Below are positions 6,979 to 14,696 of a stretch of 23,849 bases of DNA, one piece after another (the stretch's first letter is position 1; the number at the start of each line of letters is the position of its first letter). The notes below the pieces were generated by a model. It searched no databases. It had not been told where the DNA came from and worked only from the letters and a program-made list of their open reading frames with translations. This stretch comes from Flavobacteriales bacterium (GTDB lineage: Bacteria > Bacteroidota > Bacteroidia > Flavobacteriales > Flavobacteriaceae). The position numbers and the translations under genes were made by a program. The stretch lies in contig NSHO01000009.1 in the NCBI GenBank assembly GCA_002737105.1, forward strand, positions 1-23,849, in the 5' to 3' direction.

Positions 6979-7572
6979 TTAGTTAAAACATCTTTTGTTG
7001 AAGACAATTAAAATCCCAAATCCTGTTGAAATGGCTACATCGGCCACATTGAAAATGGCGTTGAAAAAGGTAAAAGGTCTTCCGCCAATAACCGGTACCC
7101 ATTCAGGCATTGGAATGTCTTTAATTATTGGAAAATAAAGCATGTCAACTACTTCACCGTGAAACCAAGTTCCGTAAGGTTGATCAGAAAAAATTGTAGC
7201 TACTTGCCCATAACTGTCATTAAAAATTACTCCATAAAAAACAGAATCGATGATGTTTCCAATTGCTCCTGCTAAAATTAATGTGATGGCGAAAGTTAAA
7301 TAACCAGACAAGCCTTTTTTAATAGAATCAAACAACCACCAAGCAATTCCACCAACGGCAATAATTCTGAAAAGGGTTAAAATTAATTTACCATAATTAC
7401 CTGGAATTTCTGCGCCCCAAGCCATTCCTTCATTTTCCACAAAGTAAATTCTAAACCAATCGAACACTTTTACTTGTTCGTTAATATAAAAATTTGTTTT
7501 GATATAAATTTTACTTGCTTGATCAATAAGTAAAATAATAATTACAAATAAATAGGCTTTTCTTAGGTTCAT
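6979..7572 (-). CDS. lspA: Lipoprotein signal peptidase (signal peptidase II)
   Basis: LspA is the inner-membrane aspartyl protease that removes signal peptides from diacylglyceryl-modified prolipoproteins. The 197-aa protein has four hydrophobic segments (about 5-20, 62-80, 88-108 and 170-190). Family motifs are IDQASK (16-21), VENEGMAWG (45-53), GNIIDS (105-110), the catalytic GEVVDMLYFP with Asp143, and FNVADVAISTG with the second catalytic Asp178. It is slightly longer than the roughly 160-aa proteobacterial enzymes, owing to an extended periplasmic loop around 118-165, as is usual in Bacteroidetes. It lies downstream of the dksA-like gene but behind that gene's terminator and a promoter box of its own. 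Confidence 0.96.
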   Translation of the reverse strand: MNLRKAYLFVIIILLIDQASKIYIKTNFYINEQVKVFDWFRIYFVENEGMAWGAEIPGNYGKLILTLFRIIAVGGIAWWLFDSIKKGLSGYLTFAITLILAGAIGNIIDSVFYGVIFNDSYGQVATIFSDQPYGTWFHGEVVDMLYFPIIKDIPMPEWVPVIGGRPFTFFNAIFNVADVAISTGFGILIVFNKRCFN

Positions 7573-7589
7573 TTTTTTTAATATTTATG

Positions 7590-7597
7590 CAAAAGTA
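7590..7597 (-). promoter_or_regulatory. Likely -7 promoter box of lspA
   Basis: The minus strand reads TACTTTTG, matching TAnnTTTG, 17 nt before the lspA ATG and directly after the terminator of the dksA-like gene. No TTG is found at the expected -33 distance. Confidence 0.4.
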
Positions 7598-7610
7598 ACA
7601 ATTTTAACGA

Positions 7611-7637
7611 ATAAAAAACGCCCCAAAAGGAGCGTTT
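7611..7637 (-). terminator. Rho-independent terminator after the dksA-like gene
   Basis: On the minus strand AAACGCTCC (7637-7629) pairs with GGGGCGTTT (7624-7616) around a TTTT loop. A T run (7613-7618 on the complement) continues from the stem. The stem has 9 pairs with one G-T. It lies 20 nt after the stop codon at 7657. Confidence 0.85.
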
Positions 7638-7656
7638 ATATTTTTATTAGCATTTT

Positions 7657-8046
7657 TTAACGTTGTAAGTTTTTAGCTTCTATGCTCATAGTGGCGTGAG
7701 GCACAATTTTTAATCTTTCTTTGTTGATTAATTTTCCGGTTACTTTACACATGCCGTACGTTTTATTTTCGATACGAACCAAAGCGTTTCTTAAATCGCG
7801 AATGAACTTTTCTTGACGAATAGCCAATTGCGAATTCGCTTCTTTACTCATCGTTTCGCTTCCTTCTTCAAATGCTTTGAAAGTTGGAGAAGTATCTTCC
7901 GTTCCGTTATTAGAGTCGTTTAAATACGCGCTTTTAATTAATTCTAAGTCGTTTCTAGCTTTATCTAACTTTAGATTAATTAATTCTTTGAATTCCTGTA
8001 ATTCTGCATCTGAGAATCTTATTTGTTGATCTATCATAATTGACAT
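7657..8046 (-). CDS. DksA/TraR family protein lacking the zinc-finger cysteines
   Basis: This 129-aa protein has an N-terminal coiled coil (about 12-45 and 65-95) around the conserved SAYLNDSNNGTEDTSPTFKAFEEGSE. The C-terminal DksA-like part is YGMCKVTGKLINKERL followed by VPHATMSIEAKN. Classical DksA binds RNA polymerase through its secondary channel and holds Zn with four cysteines. Here only Cys100 remains (C..T, then P.A), so zinc cannot be bound in the normal way. I recall this degenerate form as usual in Bacteroidetes. The start may be 8046 or the internal ATG at 8037 (MIDQQ), which matches homologues I remember better. The gene lies 42 nt after ileS. Confidence 0.85.
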   Translation of the reverse strand: MSIMIDQQIRFSDAELQEFKELINLKLDKARNDLELIKSAYLNDSNNGTEDTSPTFKAFEEGSETMSKEANSQLAIRQEKFIRDLRNALVRIENKTYGMCKVTGKLINKERLKIVPHATMSIEAKNLQR

Positions 8047-8078
8047 GTTTTTAAAAATTTTATTTGAGTCAAAAGCGT

Positions 8079-8086
8079 CAAATGTA
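8079..8086 (-). promoter_or_regulatory. Possible -7 box for the dksA-like gene
   Basis: TACATTTG on the minus strand fits TAnnTTTG and lies across the ileS stop region, 32 nt before the first ATG. No matching -33 TTG is present. The gene may also be read through from ileS. Confidence 0.3.
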
Positions 8087-8088
8087 TT

Positions 8089-11000
8089 TTATTTTGAAAT
8101 TAATATTGTTGTTTTTAACTCATCAAACTCAATTTCTGTCCCGTTTTTTATTTCCGACACAAAAACTAGTTCCTTTGTTAGTGTTTCTGATTTGATGTAC
8201 AATTCATTGGCGATCACCGCTTGTTCAATACTATCATTTTTTAGTATTTGAACTTTAATTTTATCTGTAACTTCAAAACCAGAATCTTTACGAATATTTT
8301 GAATTCTGTTGACTAACTCTCTCGCTATCCCTTCCTTACGTAATGCTTCAGAAATTGTAATGTCTAAAGCTACTGTAATTCCGTTTGAATTGGCCACCAA
8401 CCAACCCGGAATATCTTGAGAAGAAATCTCCACATCTTCGACTGTTAAAGTAATACTTTTTTCAGAAACAGAAATAGTTAATTCACCTAATTTGTCTAAT
8501 TCATTAATTTGTTCTTGCGAAAATGACTGTATCTCTTTGGCAATCAAGCCCATATCTTTTCCAAAACGAGGACCTAATGCTTTAAAATTAGGTTTAATTT
8601 GCTTTACTAAAACACCTGACGCGTCTTCTAATAACGCAATTTCTTTGACGTTTACTTCTGCCTTAATTAGGTCTTCAATAGCTAAAATTTCCGCTTTAAA
8701 AGTTTCGTCAAGTACTGGAATCATTACTCTTTGTAACGGTTGACGTACTTTTATCATTTCTTTCTTACGAAGAGATAAAACCAATGAAGAAATTGTTTGT
8801 GCTTTCTGCATGCGACTTTCTAGTGATTTATCAACAAAGTTTTCAACCGAAACTGGGAAAATAGATAAGTGAATACTTTCAAATTTTTCCTTATTCGTAT
8901 TGGCATTCAGGTCTTTATATAACCTGTCCATAAAGAAAGGTGCTACCGGCGCGGCTAATTTTGCAACTGTTTCTAAGCAAGTATAAAGCGTCTGATAGGC
9001 GGCAATTTTATCTTGAGCATAGTCGCCTTTCCAAAATCTACGACGACATAAACGCACGTACCAGTTGCTCAAATTCTCCTGTACAAAGTCAGAAATAGCT
9101 CTTGTGGCACGAGTTGGTTCATAATCCGCATAAGCGGCATCAACTACTTGAATAAGCGTATGTAATTCAGATAAAATCCAACGGTCAATTTCTGGTCTTT
9201 CTGCTAAAGGTACTTCAGCTTCACTGTAAGTAAAACCATCAATATTGGCATATAAAACAAAGAAAGAATAGGTGTTATAAAGTGTTCCAAAGAATTTTCT
9301 TCGCACCTCAGCAATACCTTCTAAATCAAATTTTAAATTGTCCCACGGATTAGCATTTGAAATCATGTACCAACGCGTAGCATCTGGGCCATATTCCGCT
9401 AACGTTTCAAATGGATCGGCAGCATTTCCTAAACGTTTTGACATTTTTTGTCCGTTTTTGTCTAACACTAAACCATTTGAAACCACATTTTTATAGGCAA
9501 TTTTATCAAAAACTAACGTAGAAATTGCGTGTAACGTATAAAACCAACCACGAGTTTGGTCAACTCCTTCAGCAATGAAATCGGCTGGAAACATACGCTT
9601 GTCAACCTGAACTGGTTTCAGGTTCTCCTCAGATGCTGAAACAAGTTCAGCATGACAAGAGTCGTCAGAAGGACTAACGCCATCTATAAGTTCCTTGTTT
9701 TCAAAAGGATAATGCCATTGCGCATAAGGCATCGCACCCGAATCGAACCAAACATCAATTAAATCTGTTTCACGTTTCATGGGTTTGCCAGATGCAGAAA
9801 CCAATATGATTTCGTCTACTATATTTTTATGCAAATCAACCAAATCGTAATTTGCTTCAGTCATATTTCCGATTTCGAATCCTTTATATGGATTTTTAGT
9901 CATGAAACCAGCTGCAATTGCTTTTTCAATTTCTTGGTATAATTCTGCTACAGAACCAATTAAAATTTCTTCTGATCCTTCTTCATTTCTCCAAATTGGC
10001 AAAGGAACTCCCCAATATCTTGAACGCGATAAGTTCCAATCGTTGGCGTTTTTTAACCAATTTCCAAAACGTCCTTCGCCTGTGGCTTTTGGCTTCCAGT
10101 TGATGGTTTCGTTTAAATCGAACATGCGGTCTTTGATTTCGGTTACTTTAATGAACCAAGAATCTAACGGGTAATATAAAATAGGTTTGTCTGTTCGCCA
10201 GCAATGTGGGTAACTGTGTACGTATTTTTCAACTTTAAAAGCTTTGTTTTCTTCTTTTAATTGGATAGCAATTTCTACGTCGGCTGAGCGTTCAGGTGCA
10301 ACGCCTTCGTTGTAGTATTCATTTTTAACATATTTCCCGGAATAGTCGCCCAAACCTTGAATGAATTTTCCTTGTAAATCTACCAAAGGAACAGCGTTTC
10401 CGTTTTCATCTAAAACCAACATTGGCGGTACTTCTGGAGTGGCTTCTTTGGCTACTTTCGCATCATCAGCTCCGAAAGTTGGAGCGGTGTGTACAATTCC
10501 AGTTCCGTCCTCTGTTGTTACGAAATCTCCTGAAATTACTCTAAAAGCATTTTCAGCATTTTCATATGGCAAAGCCAATTTCATTAATTGTTCGTATCGA
10601 ATTCCAACTAAATCAGCCCCTTTGCATTCTGAAATTATTTTATATGGAATATTTTTATCGCCTTCTTTAAAGTTTTCAAAATTGATTGCTTCTGTACTTG
10701 CGAAAAATCCTTTTCCAAATTGTTTGCCTACTAAATTCTTAGCTAAAATAACATTTACTGGCTCAAAAGTGTATTGATTAAATGTTTGTACTAAAACATA
10801 GTCGATTTTTAGACCAACAGTTAAAGCGGTATTGCTTGGCAACGTCCAAGGCGTGGTTGTCCAAGCTAAAATATGAATAGTTCCAAAACCTTGTAAAAAG
10901 TTCGGCAATGTGTCTTCTTTAGTTTTGAATTGTGCTACAACAGTAGTATCGGTAACATCTCTGTACGAACCAGGTTGATTGACTTCATGAGATGATAATC

Positions 11001-11568
11001 CTGTACCCGCTTTTGGTGAATACGGTTGAATGGTGTAACCTTTATATAGTAAATCTTTGTTATAAATTTGTTTCAACAACCACCAAACCGATTCCATATA
11101 TTTGGATTTATAAGTAACATACGGATCTTCCATATCTACCCAATAGCCCATTTTTTCGGTTAAATCGTTCCAAACGTCGGTATAACGCATGACTGTTTTC
11201 TTACAAGCTTCGTTATAATCTGAAACGGAAATGGTTTTTCCAATGTCTTCTTTTGTAATTCCTAAAGCGGCTTCTGTACCTAATTCTACTGGGAGTCCGT
11301 GCGTGTCCCAACCTGCTTTTCGTTTTACTTGAAAGCCTTTTTGAGTTTTATATCGACAAAAAATATCTTTAATGGCGCGCGACATTACGTGGTGAATTCC
11401 AGGCAATCCGTTTGCAGAAGGTGGCCCTTCAAAAAACACAAATGGAGGATTTCCTTCACGTGTAGACACGCTTTTTTCAAAGATGTTATTTTCTTTCCAA
11501 AAATCAAGAACTTCTGACGCTACTGTTGGTAAGTCAAGTCCTTTGTATTCTGTAAATTTTGTGCTCAT
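8089..11568 (-). CDS. ileS: Isoleucyl-tRNA synthetase, long form with GxHH signature
   Basis: IleRS charges tRNA-Ile in the cytoplasm and edits valine. The 1159 aa match the long bacterial (type 2, eukaryote-like) enzymes plus a small insertion. The class I signature lies in PSANGLPGIHHVMSR, where residues 57-60 are G-I-H-H instead of H-x-G-H. The editing domain is intact, with WTTTPWTLPSN (about 237-247) and GTGIVHTAPTFGADD (about 352-366). The second half of the Rossmann fold has VWFDSGAMPYAQWHYPF (about 604-620), FIAEGVDQTRGWFYTLH and KMSKR (708-712). Between YPFENKELIDG and MFPADFIAEG sit about 28 extra residues containing CHAELVSAS; they come from a palindromic DNA repeat (9600-9657). 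The frame stays open. This is the only ileS in the window. recO lies 79 nt upstream and the dksA-like gene follows. Confidence 0.97.
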   Translation of the reverse strand: MSTKFTEYKGLDLPTVASEVLDFWKENNIFEKSVSTREGNPPFVFFEGPPSANGLPGIHHVMSRAIKDIFCRYKTQKGFQVKRKAGWDTHGLPVELGTEAALGITKEDIGKTISVSDYNEACKKTVMRYTDVWNDLTEKMGYWVDMEDPYVTYKSKYMESVWWLLKQIYNKDLLYKGYTIQPYSPKAGTGLSSHEVNQPGSYRDVTDTTVVAQFKTKEDTLPNFLQGFGTIHILAWTTTPWTLPSNTALTVGLKIDYVLVQTFNQYTFEPVNVILAKNLVGKQFGKGFFASTEAINFENFKEGDKNIPYKIISECKGADLVGIRYEQLMKLALPYENAENAFRVISGDFVTTEDGTGIVHTAPTFGADDAKVAKEATPEVPPMLVLDENGNAVPLVDLQGKFIQGLGDYSGKYVKNEYYNEGVAPERSADVEIAIQLKEENKAFKVEKYVHSYPHCWRTDKPILYYPLDSWFIKVTEIKDRMFDLNETINWKPKATGEGRFGNWLKNANDWNLSRSRYWGVPLPIWRNEEGSEEILIGSVAELYQEIEKAIAAGFMTKNPYKGFEIGNMTEANYDLVDLHKNIVDEIILVSASGKPMKRETDLIDVWFDSGAMPYAQWHYPFENKELIDGVSPSDDSCHAELVSASEENLKPVQVDKRMFPADFIAEGVDQTRGWFYTLHAISTLVFDKIAYKNVVSNGLVLDKNGQKMSKRLGNAADPFETLAEYGPDATRWYMISNANPWDNLKFDLEGIAEVRRKFFGTLYNTYSFFVLYANIDGFTYSEAEVPLAERPEIDRWILSELHTLIQVVDAAYADYEPTRATRAISDFVQENLSNWYVRLCRRRFWKGDYAQDKIAAYQTLYTCLETVAKLAAPVAPFFMDRLYKDLNANTNKEKFESIHLSIFPVSVENFVDKSLESRMQKAQTISSLVLSLRKKEMIKVRQPLQRVMIPVLDETFKAEILAIEDLIKAEVNVKEIALLEDASGVLVKQIKPNFKALGPRFGKDMGLIAKEIQSFSQEQINELDKLGELTISVSEKSITLTVEDVEISSQDIPGWLVANSNGITVALDITISEALRKEGIARELVNRIQNIRKDSGFEVTDKIKVQILKNDSIEQAVIANELYIKSETLTKELVFVSEIKNGTEIEFDELKTTILISK
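9600..9657. repeat. 58-bp double-hairpin palindromic repeat inside ileS
   Basis: The element is bounded by TGTCA (9600-9604) and TGACA (9653-9657). Its left half (9600-9626) and right half (9631-9657) are 27 bp each and inverted around CCTC. Each half is itself a hairpin. AACCTGAA/TTCAGGTT (9604-9611/9617-9624) surrounds a CTGGT loop; ATGCTGAA/TTCAGCAT (9633-9640/9646-9653) surrounds an ACAAG loop. The halves agree at 22 of 27 positions. Four of the five differences are two paired changes that keep the stems intact, and the fifth is in the loop. On the ileS strand it is read from codon 638 as CHAELVSAS and onwards to Asp656. CHAELVSAS is a translation I recognise from dispersed intergenic repeats. 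Confidence 0.9.
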
Positions 11569-11593
11569 TTTATCGCTTACTTAAATCAATTTG

Positions 11594-11625
11594 CGAAAGT
11601 AATGATTTAAAGAGAAAAGGCAAAA
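11594..11625 (-). promoter_or_regulatory. Likely ileS promoter, -33 box inside a short repeat
   Basis: On the minus strand TTTTG (11621-11625), exactly 19 nt, then TACTTTCG (11594-11601). The -7 box differs from TAnnTTTG at one position. The -33 box belongs to the AAAAGG-type repeat at 11614-11640. The -7 box lies 25 nt before the ileS ATG. Confidence 0.5.
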
Positions 11626-11640
11626 GGTAAAAGGCAAAAG
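11614..11640. repeat. Degenerate tandem repeat, AAAAGGC/AAAAGGT type
   Basis: About three and a half copies of a 7-bp unit stand in a row: GAAAAGG, CAAAAGG, TAAAAGG, CAAAAG. They fill part of the gap between the recO stop and ileS. I recall similar arrays between genes of flavobacteria; here the unit carries TTTTG on the minus strand. Confidence 0.65.
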
Positions 11641-11647
11641 TTGTATG

Positions 11648-12361
11648 TTAAGAAAAAACTTCTTTTAAAATTTCTAATGATTTTGGTTTTTTAAAGCTAT
11701 CTAAATGAATGGCATAATAATCCAAAAGGATTTTTAATAGTATTTGTCGTTCCACTCCTGCAAATATTTTTTGACTGTCGTCGTATCTCAATTGTATTGC
11801 TTTTTTTAGCAAATTGGTTTCGTGAGCGTTCAAGCAACTTGTGCCTTGAAATGGTGAAAAAACGCCGTCAATCATTTCAAAATAGGCAAAATCTGCTTCT
11901 TGTATTTGCGGATAAAACCCTAAAAATTTGGTGAGTTCTAAAAGAAAAATTAGGTGAAAATTTGAAACCGAATCATTGGCGTCTAACCACAACAAAGATG
12001 TTTTTAAAAAAGAAAATAAATCTTCGTTTTTTTCTTCTTCATAAATGCTGTTTTGCACTACTTCAGAAAGGAAAAAAACCATCGCGCTTTTTACAATATC
12101 GGTATTTATATTTTGATAGTTATGTGCTAATTTTACTTCTTTGAAATGCTCTAATGTGCCTTTATTCTTATGATTGGCTTCAATTTCTAAAATGGTAAAC
12201 GGCTGAAAATAGGCTATTTTTTGATTGGATTTTTTGGATGAAAAAGCACTAGGTATGAAATAAGATTTCAACCCGTCTGATTGGGTAAAACATTTAACAA
12301 TTAAACTTTTTTCTTGGTACTTAATGGCGCTTAAAATAATGGCCTGTGTTTTTATTTGCAT
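11648..12361 (-). CDS. recO: DNA repair protein RecO
   Basis: RecO works with RecR in the RecFOR pathway and loads RecA onto SSB-coated single-stranded DNA. The protein has 237 aa, the usual size. The N-terminal OB fold is visible in MQIKTQAIILSAIKYQEKSL followed by VKCFTQSDGLKSYFIP, and a helical C-terminal domain has LLELTKFLGFYPQ and DGVFSPFQG. The typical zinc-finger cysteines of some RecO proteins are absent, as in other Bacteroidetes members I remember. Its ATG overlaps the stop codon of porZ by one base (TAATG), so the two are probably translated together. The gene ends 79 nt before ileS. Confidence 0.93.
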   Translation of the reverse strand: MQIKTQAIILSAIKYQEKSLIVKCFTQSDGLKSYFIPSAFSSKKSNQKIAYFQPFTILEIEANHKNKGTLEHFKEVKLAHNYQNINTDIVKSAMVFFLSEVVQNSIYEEEKNEDLFSFLKTSLLWLDANDSVSNFHLIFLLELTKFLGFYPQIQEADFAYFEMIDGVFSPFQGTSCLNAHETNLLKKAIQLRYDDSQKIFAGVERQILLKILLDYYAIHLDSFKKPKSLEILKEVFS

Positions 12362-14631
12362 TATCTAATTACCATTATTTTTTTTACTGTTGTTTCTGCC
12401 GCATCGCTTGACGAAACAAAAACCATGTATACGCCAGAAGCTACTTTGTACTTCCCAAACGCCGTGGTGTCCCATTCTACAGTTCCACCAGAAGAGGTGG
12501 TTTCAAAAACCAAATTACCTTCAATATCTGTGATCTTTAAATTCACTTTGTCCATCAATCCAGAGATTTTAACTGTTCCTTGGTATTCTGGTCGCACCGG
12601 ATTTGGATATACATAAACGTCCTCTAAATTGTCATCTCCTTTTGTAGCAGATCCTAAAAAGGAAACCAGCCCTTTATCTGTGGCAAAAAACACTTCGCCA
12701 GAAACCTCGTCAATTTCAATATCCAAGACATTATTACTTGGTAAAGGCGAATTTTCTTTAGTAAATCTTCGTAAAGTATTTTGTCCATTTGAACTAACTT
12801 GAAAAACTCCGGCATCTGCAATGGCTACCCATTTGTTGTTGGCGCCATCCACTTTAATATCCTGAATTACTTGTTGGTAAAACAATTCTTGGGCCAAATC
12901 GCCATCCTGAATGACTATGTTTGTGGTTGTTAATGATGATTCGGAAATAAATCTGTCTACACTGGTTAAAATTCTTAATCCTTTGAAAGTCCCAATCCAA
13001 AGTTGGTTTTTATTGTCCACGGCCACGCATCGCACATCGTTATTGGGTAAATTTCCGTTTTCTTCGTTAATTATTATAAATTTATTGTTGTACTTTTCAT
13101 TAAAACCAATTACGCCACCAGCGTAAGTAGCCGTCCATTTTGTGCCATTTTTATCGATGTCAATATTGCCGTAATGTAATGCCGTTGGATTTTGAATAAT
13201 GTTATTTAAGTTATAGGATTGCCAAGTATTATTGCTTTTCAATACTTTTATGCCGTTGTTAACTAAAGCATTTGTTAGCCATAAATTGCCGTCTTTGTCG
13301 TATTTCATTCCGTTAATTCGCACCGAAATAAAGTTTTGGTTTGGTGGTGGCAAAAGCACCGATTCTAAAAAATTGGTTTCGTTAAATAAAAATGGATTTG
13401 TTTTATTTGTAAATTTCAATAAACCACTGTGTCCTGAAGCCACAAAAACTTCGTTGGTATTTCTTGGATTTTCTACTATTGCTGCCAACGTTAAGGCAGC
13501 TGCTACTTCTGTACTTGGGATTTTAGCCCAACCGGTATTTTTGTTAAAAATACTAATGCCTTGTAGCTTATAATCTGGCGTGTAAGTTCTGTCGTAACTA
13601 CCGTGAGTCAGCCATAAATCGTTTTTAGTTTTGGTTACTTTAAAGGCCAAATCTTCAATTGGCCCGTTTGGTGAAATAGTTGTAAAAGCAACAGAATTTG
13701 TAATGGTAGTTTCAAATAAGCCGCTTTTTTTTGTGCCAATATATAACACATTATTTTTGGTAATGGCACAAGTAAATGAATCCGGGAAATTAGGAATTGC
13801 GTTGATGGAGTTTACTAAATTAAAATTTTGATTGTAAAGTAATATTTGGTTCTGGTTGGTTTGGGTTAAGTACACCGAATCCGTTCTTAGTTTTAAACCA
13901 TTTGATACCATTTGCGAAAAAGGAACCGCAATATTACCAGAAAATTTATAAGTAATTCCGTTAGTGTTAATAGCTACTAATTGGTTGTTAAACGTAACAA
14001 TACTCAACCAGTTTAACGAATTAAAAACCGACCATTGCGAAAAATCGTATAAAAATGGATTGGTTATACTTGCTTTTTTTATGCCTTGCGTTCGGGTTAC
14101 TGCAAAAATTTCATTGTTGAAAATTGTAGTTTGTAAAACGTCTGTAAATTCCCCTGAATTGCCAATATAAAAACTATTTTCAATTTCAAAATTAGACAAT
14201 TTTATTACTGTAATTCCATATTGTGTAGACACATAAACTTTGCCATTGTATTCGTAAAAATCGTTAATTTTTTTACTGTTGGCCGGCACAGGAACGTCGG
14301 TAATGATATCAACTTTATTTAATGTGGAGCCGTCTGGTTTGATAAGAATAATTAATCCGTTTTTATTTCCAATTAAAGTGTAATTATTTGAAGTATGGAA
14401 AATAGCGGTGATTTCATCGGGTTTTACATCGTTTATAGACGTAAAAGTGGTTAAAATATTTGTGAAAACGTCTTTATTAAAAAAAGAGTTTTTAGTACTA
14501 GAATATACCTTCTGGTCAGCAATACAAATGTCTGTAATTTCATTATATGAAAAATAGCCTTTCCATAATTTCTGTTGGGAAAAAGAAAATAGGGGAAAAC
14601 ATAAAAATAAATAAAACAGTATTTTTTTCAT
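12361..14631 (-). CDS. porZ: PorZ-like type IX secretion system protein
   Basis: PorZ is a surface-associated type IX secretion component with two beta-propellers and a sorting-type C-terminal domain; in Porphyromonas it takes part in attaching anionic LPS to cargo. This protein has 756 aa from the chosen start, close to the Porphyromonas protein. It has a signal peptide (MKKILFYLFLCFPLFSFSQ), many propeller blades with motifs such as NGLIILIKPDG, DKNGTKWTATYAGGVIGFN, VDNKNQLWIGTFKGL and DGANNKWVAIADAGVF, and an 85-residue type A sorting tail that begins YVYPNPVRPE and ends VKKIMVIR. The frame is open to an ATG at 14658. I choose the ATG at 14629-14631 because it gives a proper signal peptide and lies 16 nt after a promoter box, while 14658 is upstream of that box. 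It overlaps recO by 1 nt. Confidence 0.85.
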   Translation of the reverse strand: MKKILFYLFLCFPLFSFSQQKLWKGYFSYNEITDICIADQKVYSSTKNSFFNKDVFTNILTTFTSINDVKPDEITAIFHTSNNYTLIGNKNGLIILIKPDGSTLNKVDIITDVPVPANSKKINDFYEYNGKVYVSTQYGITVIKLSNFEIENSFYIGNSGEFTDVLQTTIFNNEIFAVTRTQGIKKASITNPFLYDFSQWSVFNSLNWLSIVTFNNQLVAINTNGITYKFSGNIAVPFSQMVSNGLKLRTDSVYLTQTNQNQILLYNQNFNLVNSINAIPNFPDSFTCAITKNNVLYIGTKKSGLFETTITNSVAFTTISPNGPIEDLAFKVTKTKNDLWLTHGSYDRTYTPDYKLQGISIFNKNTGWAKIPSTEVAAALTLAAIVENPRNTNEVFVASGHSGLLKFTNKTNPFLFNETNFLESVLLPPPNQNFISVRINGMKYDKDGNLWLTNALVNNGIKVLKSNNTWQSYNLNNIIQNPTALHYGNIDIDKNGTKWTATYAGGVIGFNEKYNNKFIIINEENGNLPNNDVRCVAVDNKNQLWIGTFKGLRILTSVDRFISESSLTTTNIVIQDGDLAQELFYQQVIQDIKVDGANNKWVAIADAGVFQVSSNGQNTLRRFTKENSPLPSNNVLDIEIDEVSGEVFFATDKGLVSFLGSATKGDDNLEDVYVYPNPVRPEYQGTVKISGLMDKVNLKITDIEGNLVFETTSSGGTVEWDTTAFGKYKVASGVYMVFVSSSDAAETTVKKIMVIR

Positions 14632-14647
14632 AAAATAAGTTGAATTA

Positions 14648-14655
14648 CAAATATA
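14648..14655 (-). promoter_or_regulatory. Likely -7 promoter box of porZ, deciding its start
   Basis: TATATTTG on the minus strand fits TAnnTTTG, 16 nt before the ATG at 14631. A transcript from here would not include the upstream ATG at 14658. No clear TTG lies at the -33 distance. Confidence 0.45.
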
Positions 14656-14660
14656 CATTA

Positions 14661-14696
14661 AACGGTAGTATATTACTAGTATTGCTTTTAACCGTT
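14661..14696 (-). terminator. Hairpin region at the batD end
   Basis: AACGGT (14661-14666) pairs with ACCGTT (14691-14696), and TAGTA/TACTA (14666-14670/14674-14678) can form an inner stem. One arm covers the batD stop codon. There is no T run, so it may slow or protect the operon transcript rather than end it. Confidence 0.25.

Noticed and set aside
10361..10777. Plus-strand open frame of 138 codons opposite ileS
   Set aside because: Long but antisense to the conserved IleRS editing domain, with composition typical of a shadow frame and no known motif.
11614..11640. CRISPR-like array
   Set aside because: The units are 7 bp long with no spacers, so this is a simple degenerate tandem repeat. 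No CRISPR array or cas gene was seen in the window.
14632..14658. Nine-codon N-terminal extension of PorZ (MYICNSTYF)
   Set aside because: It puts extra residues before a good signal peptide and starts upstream of the apparent promoter box.
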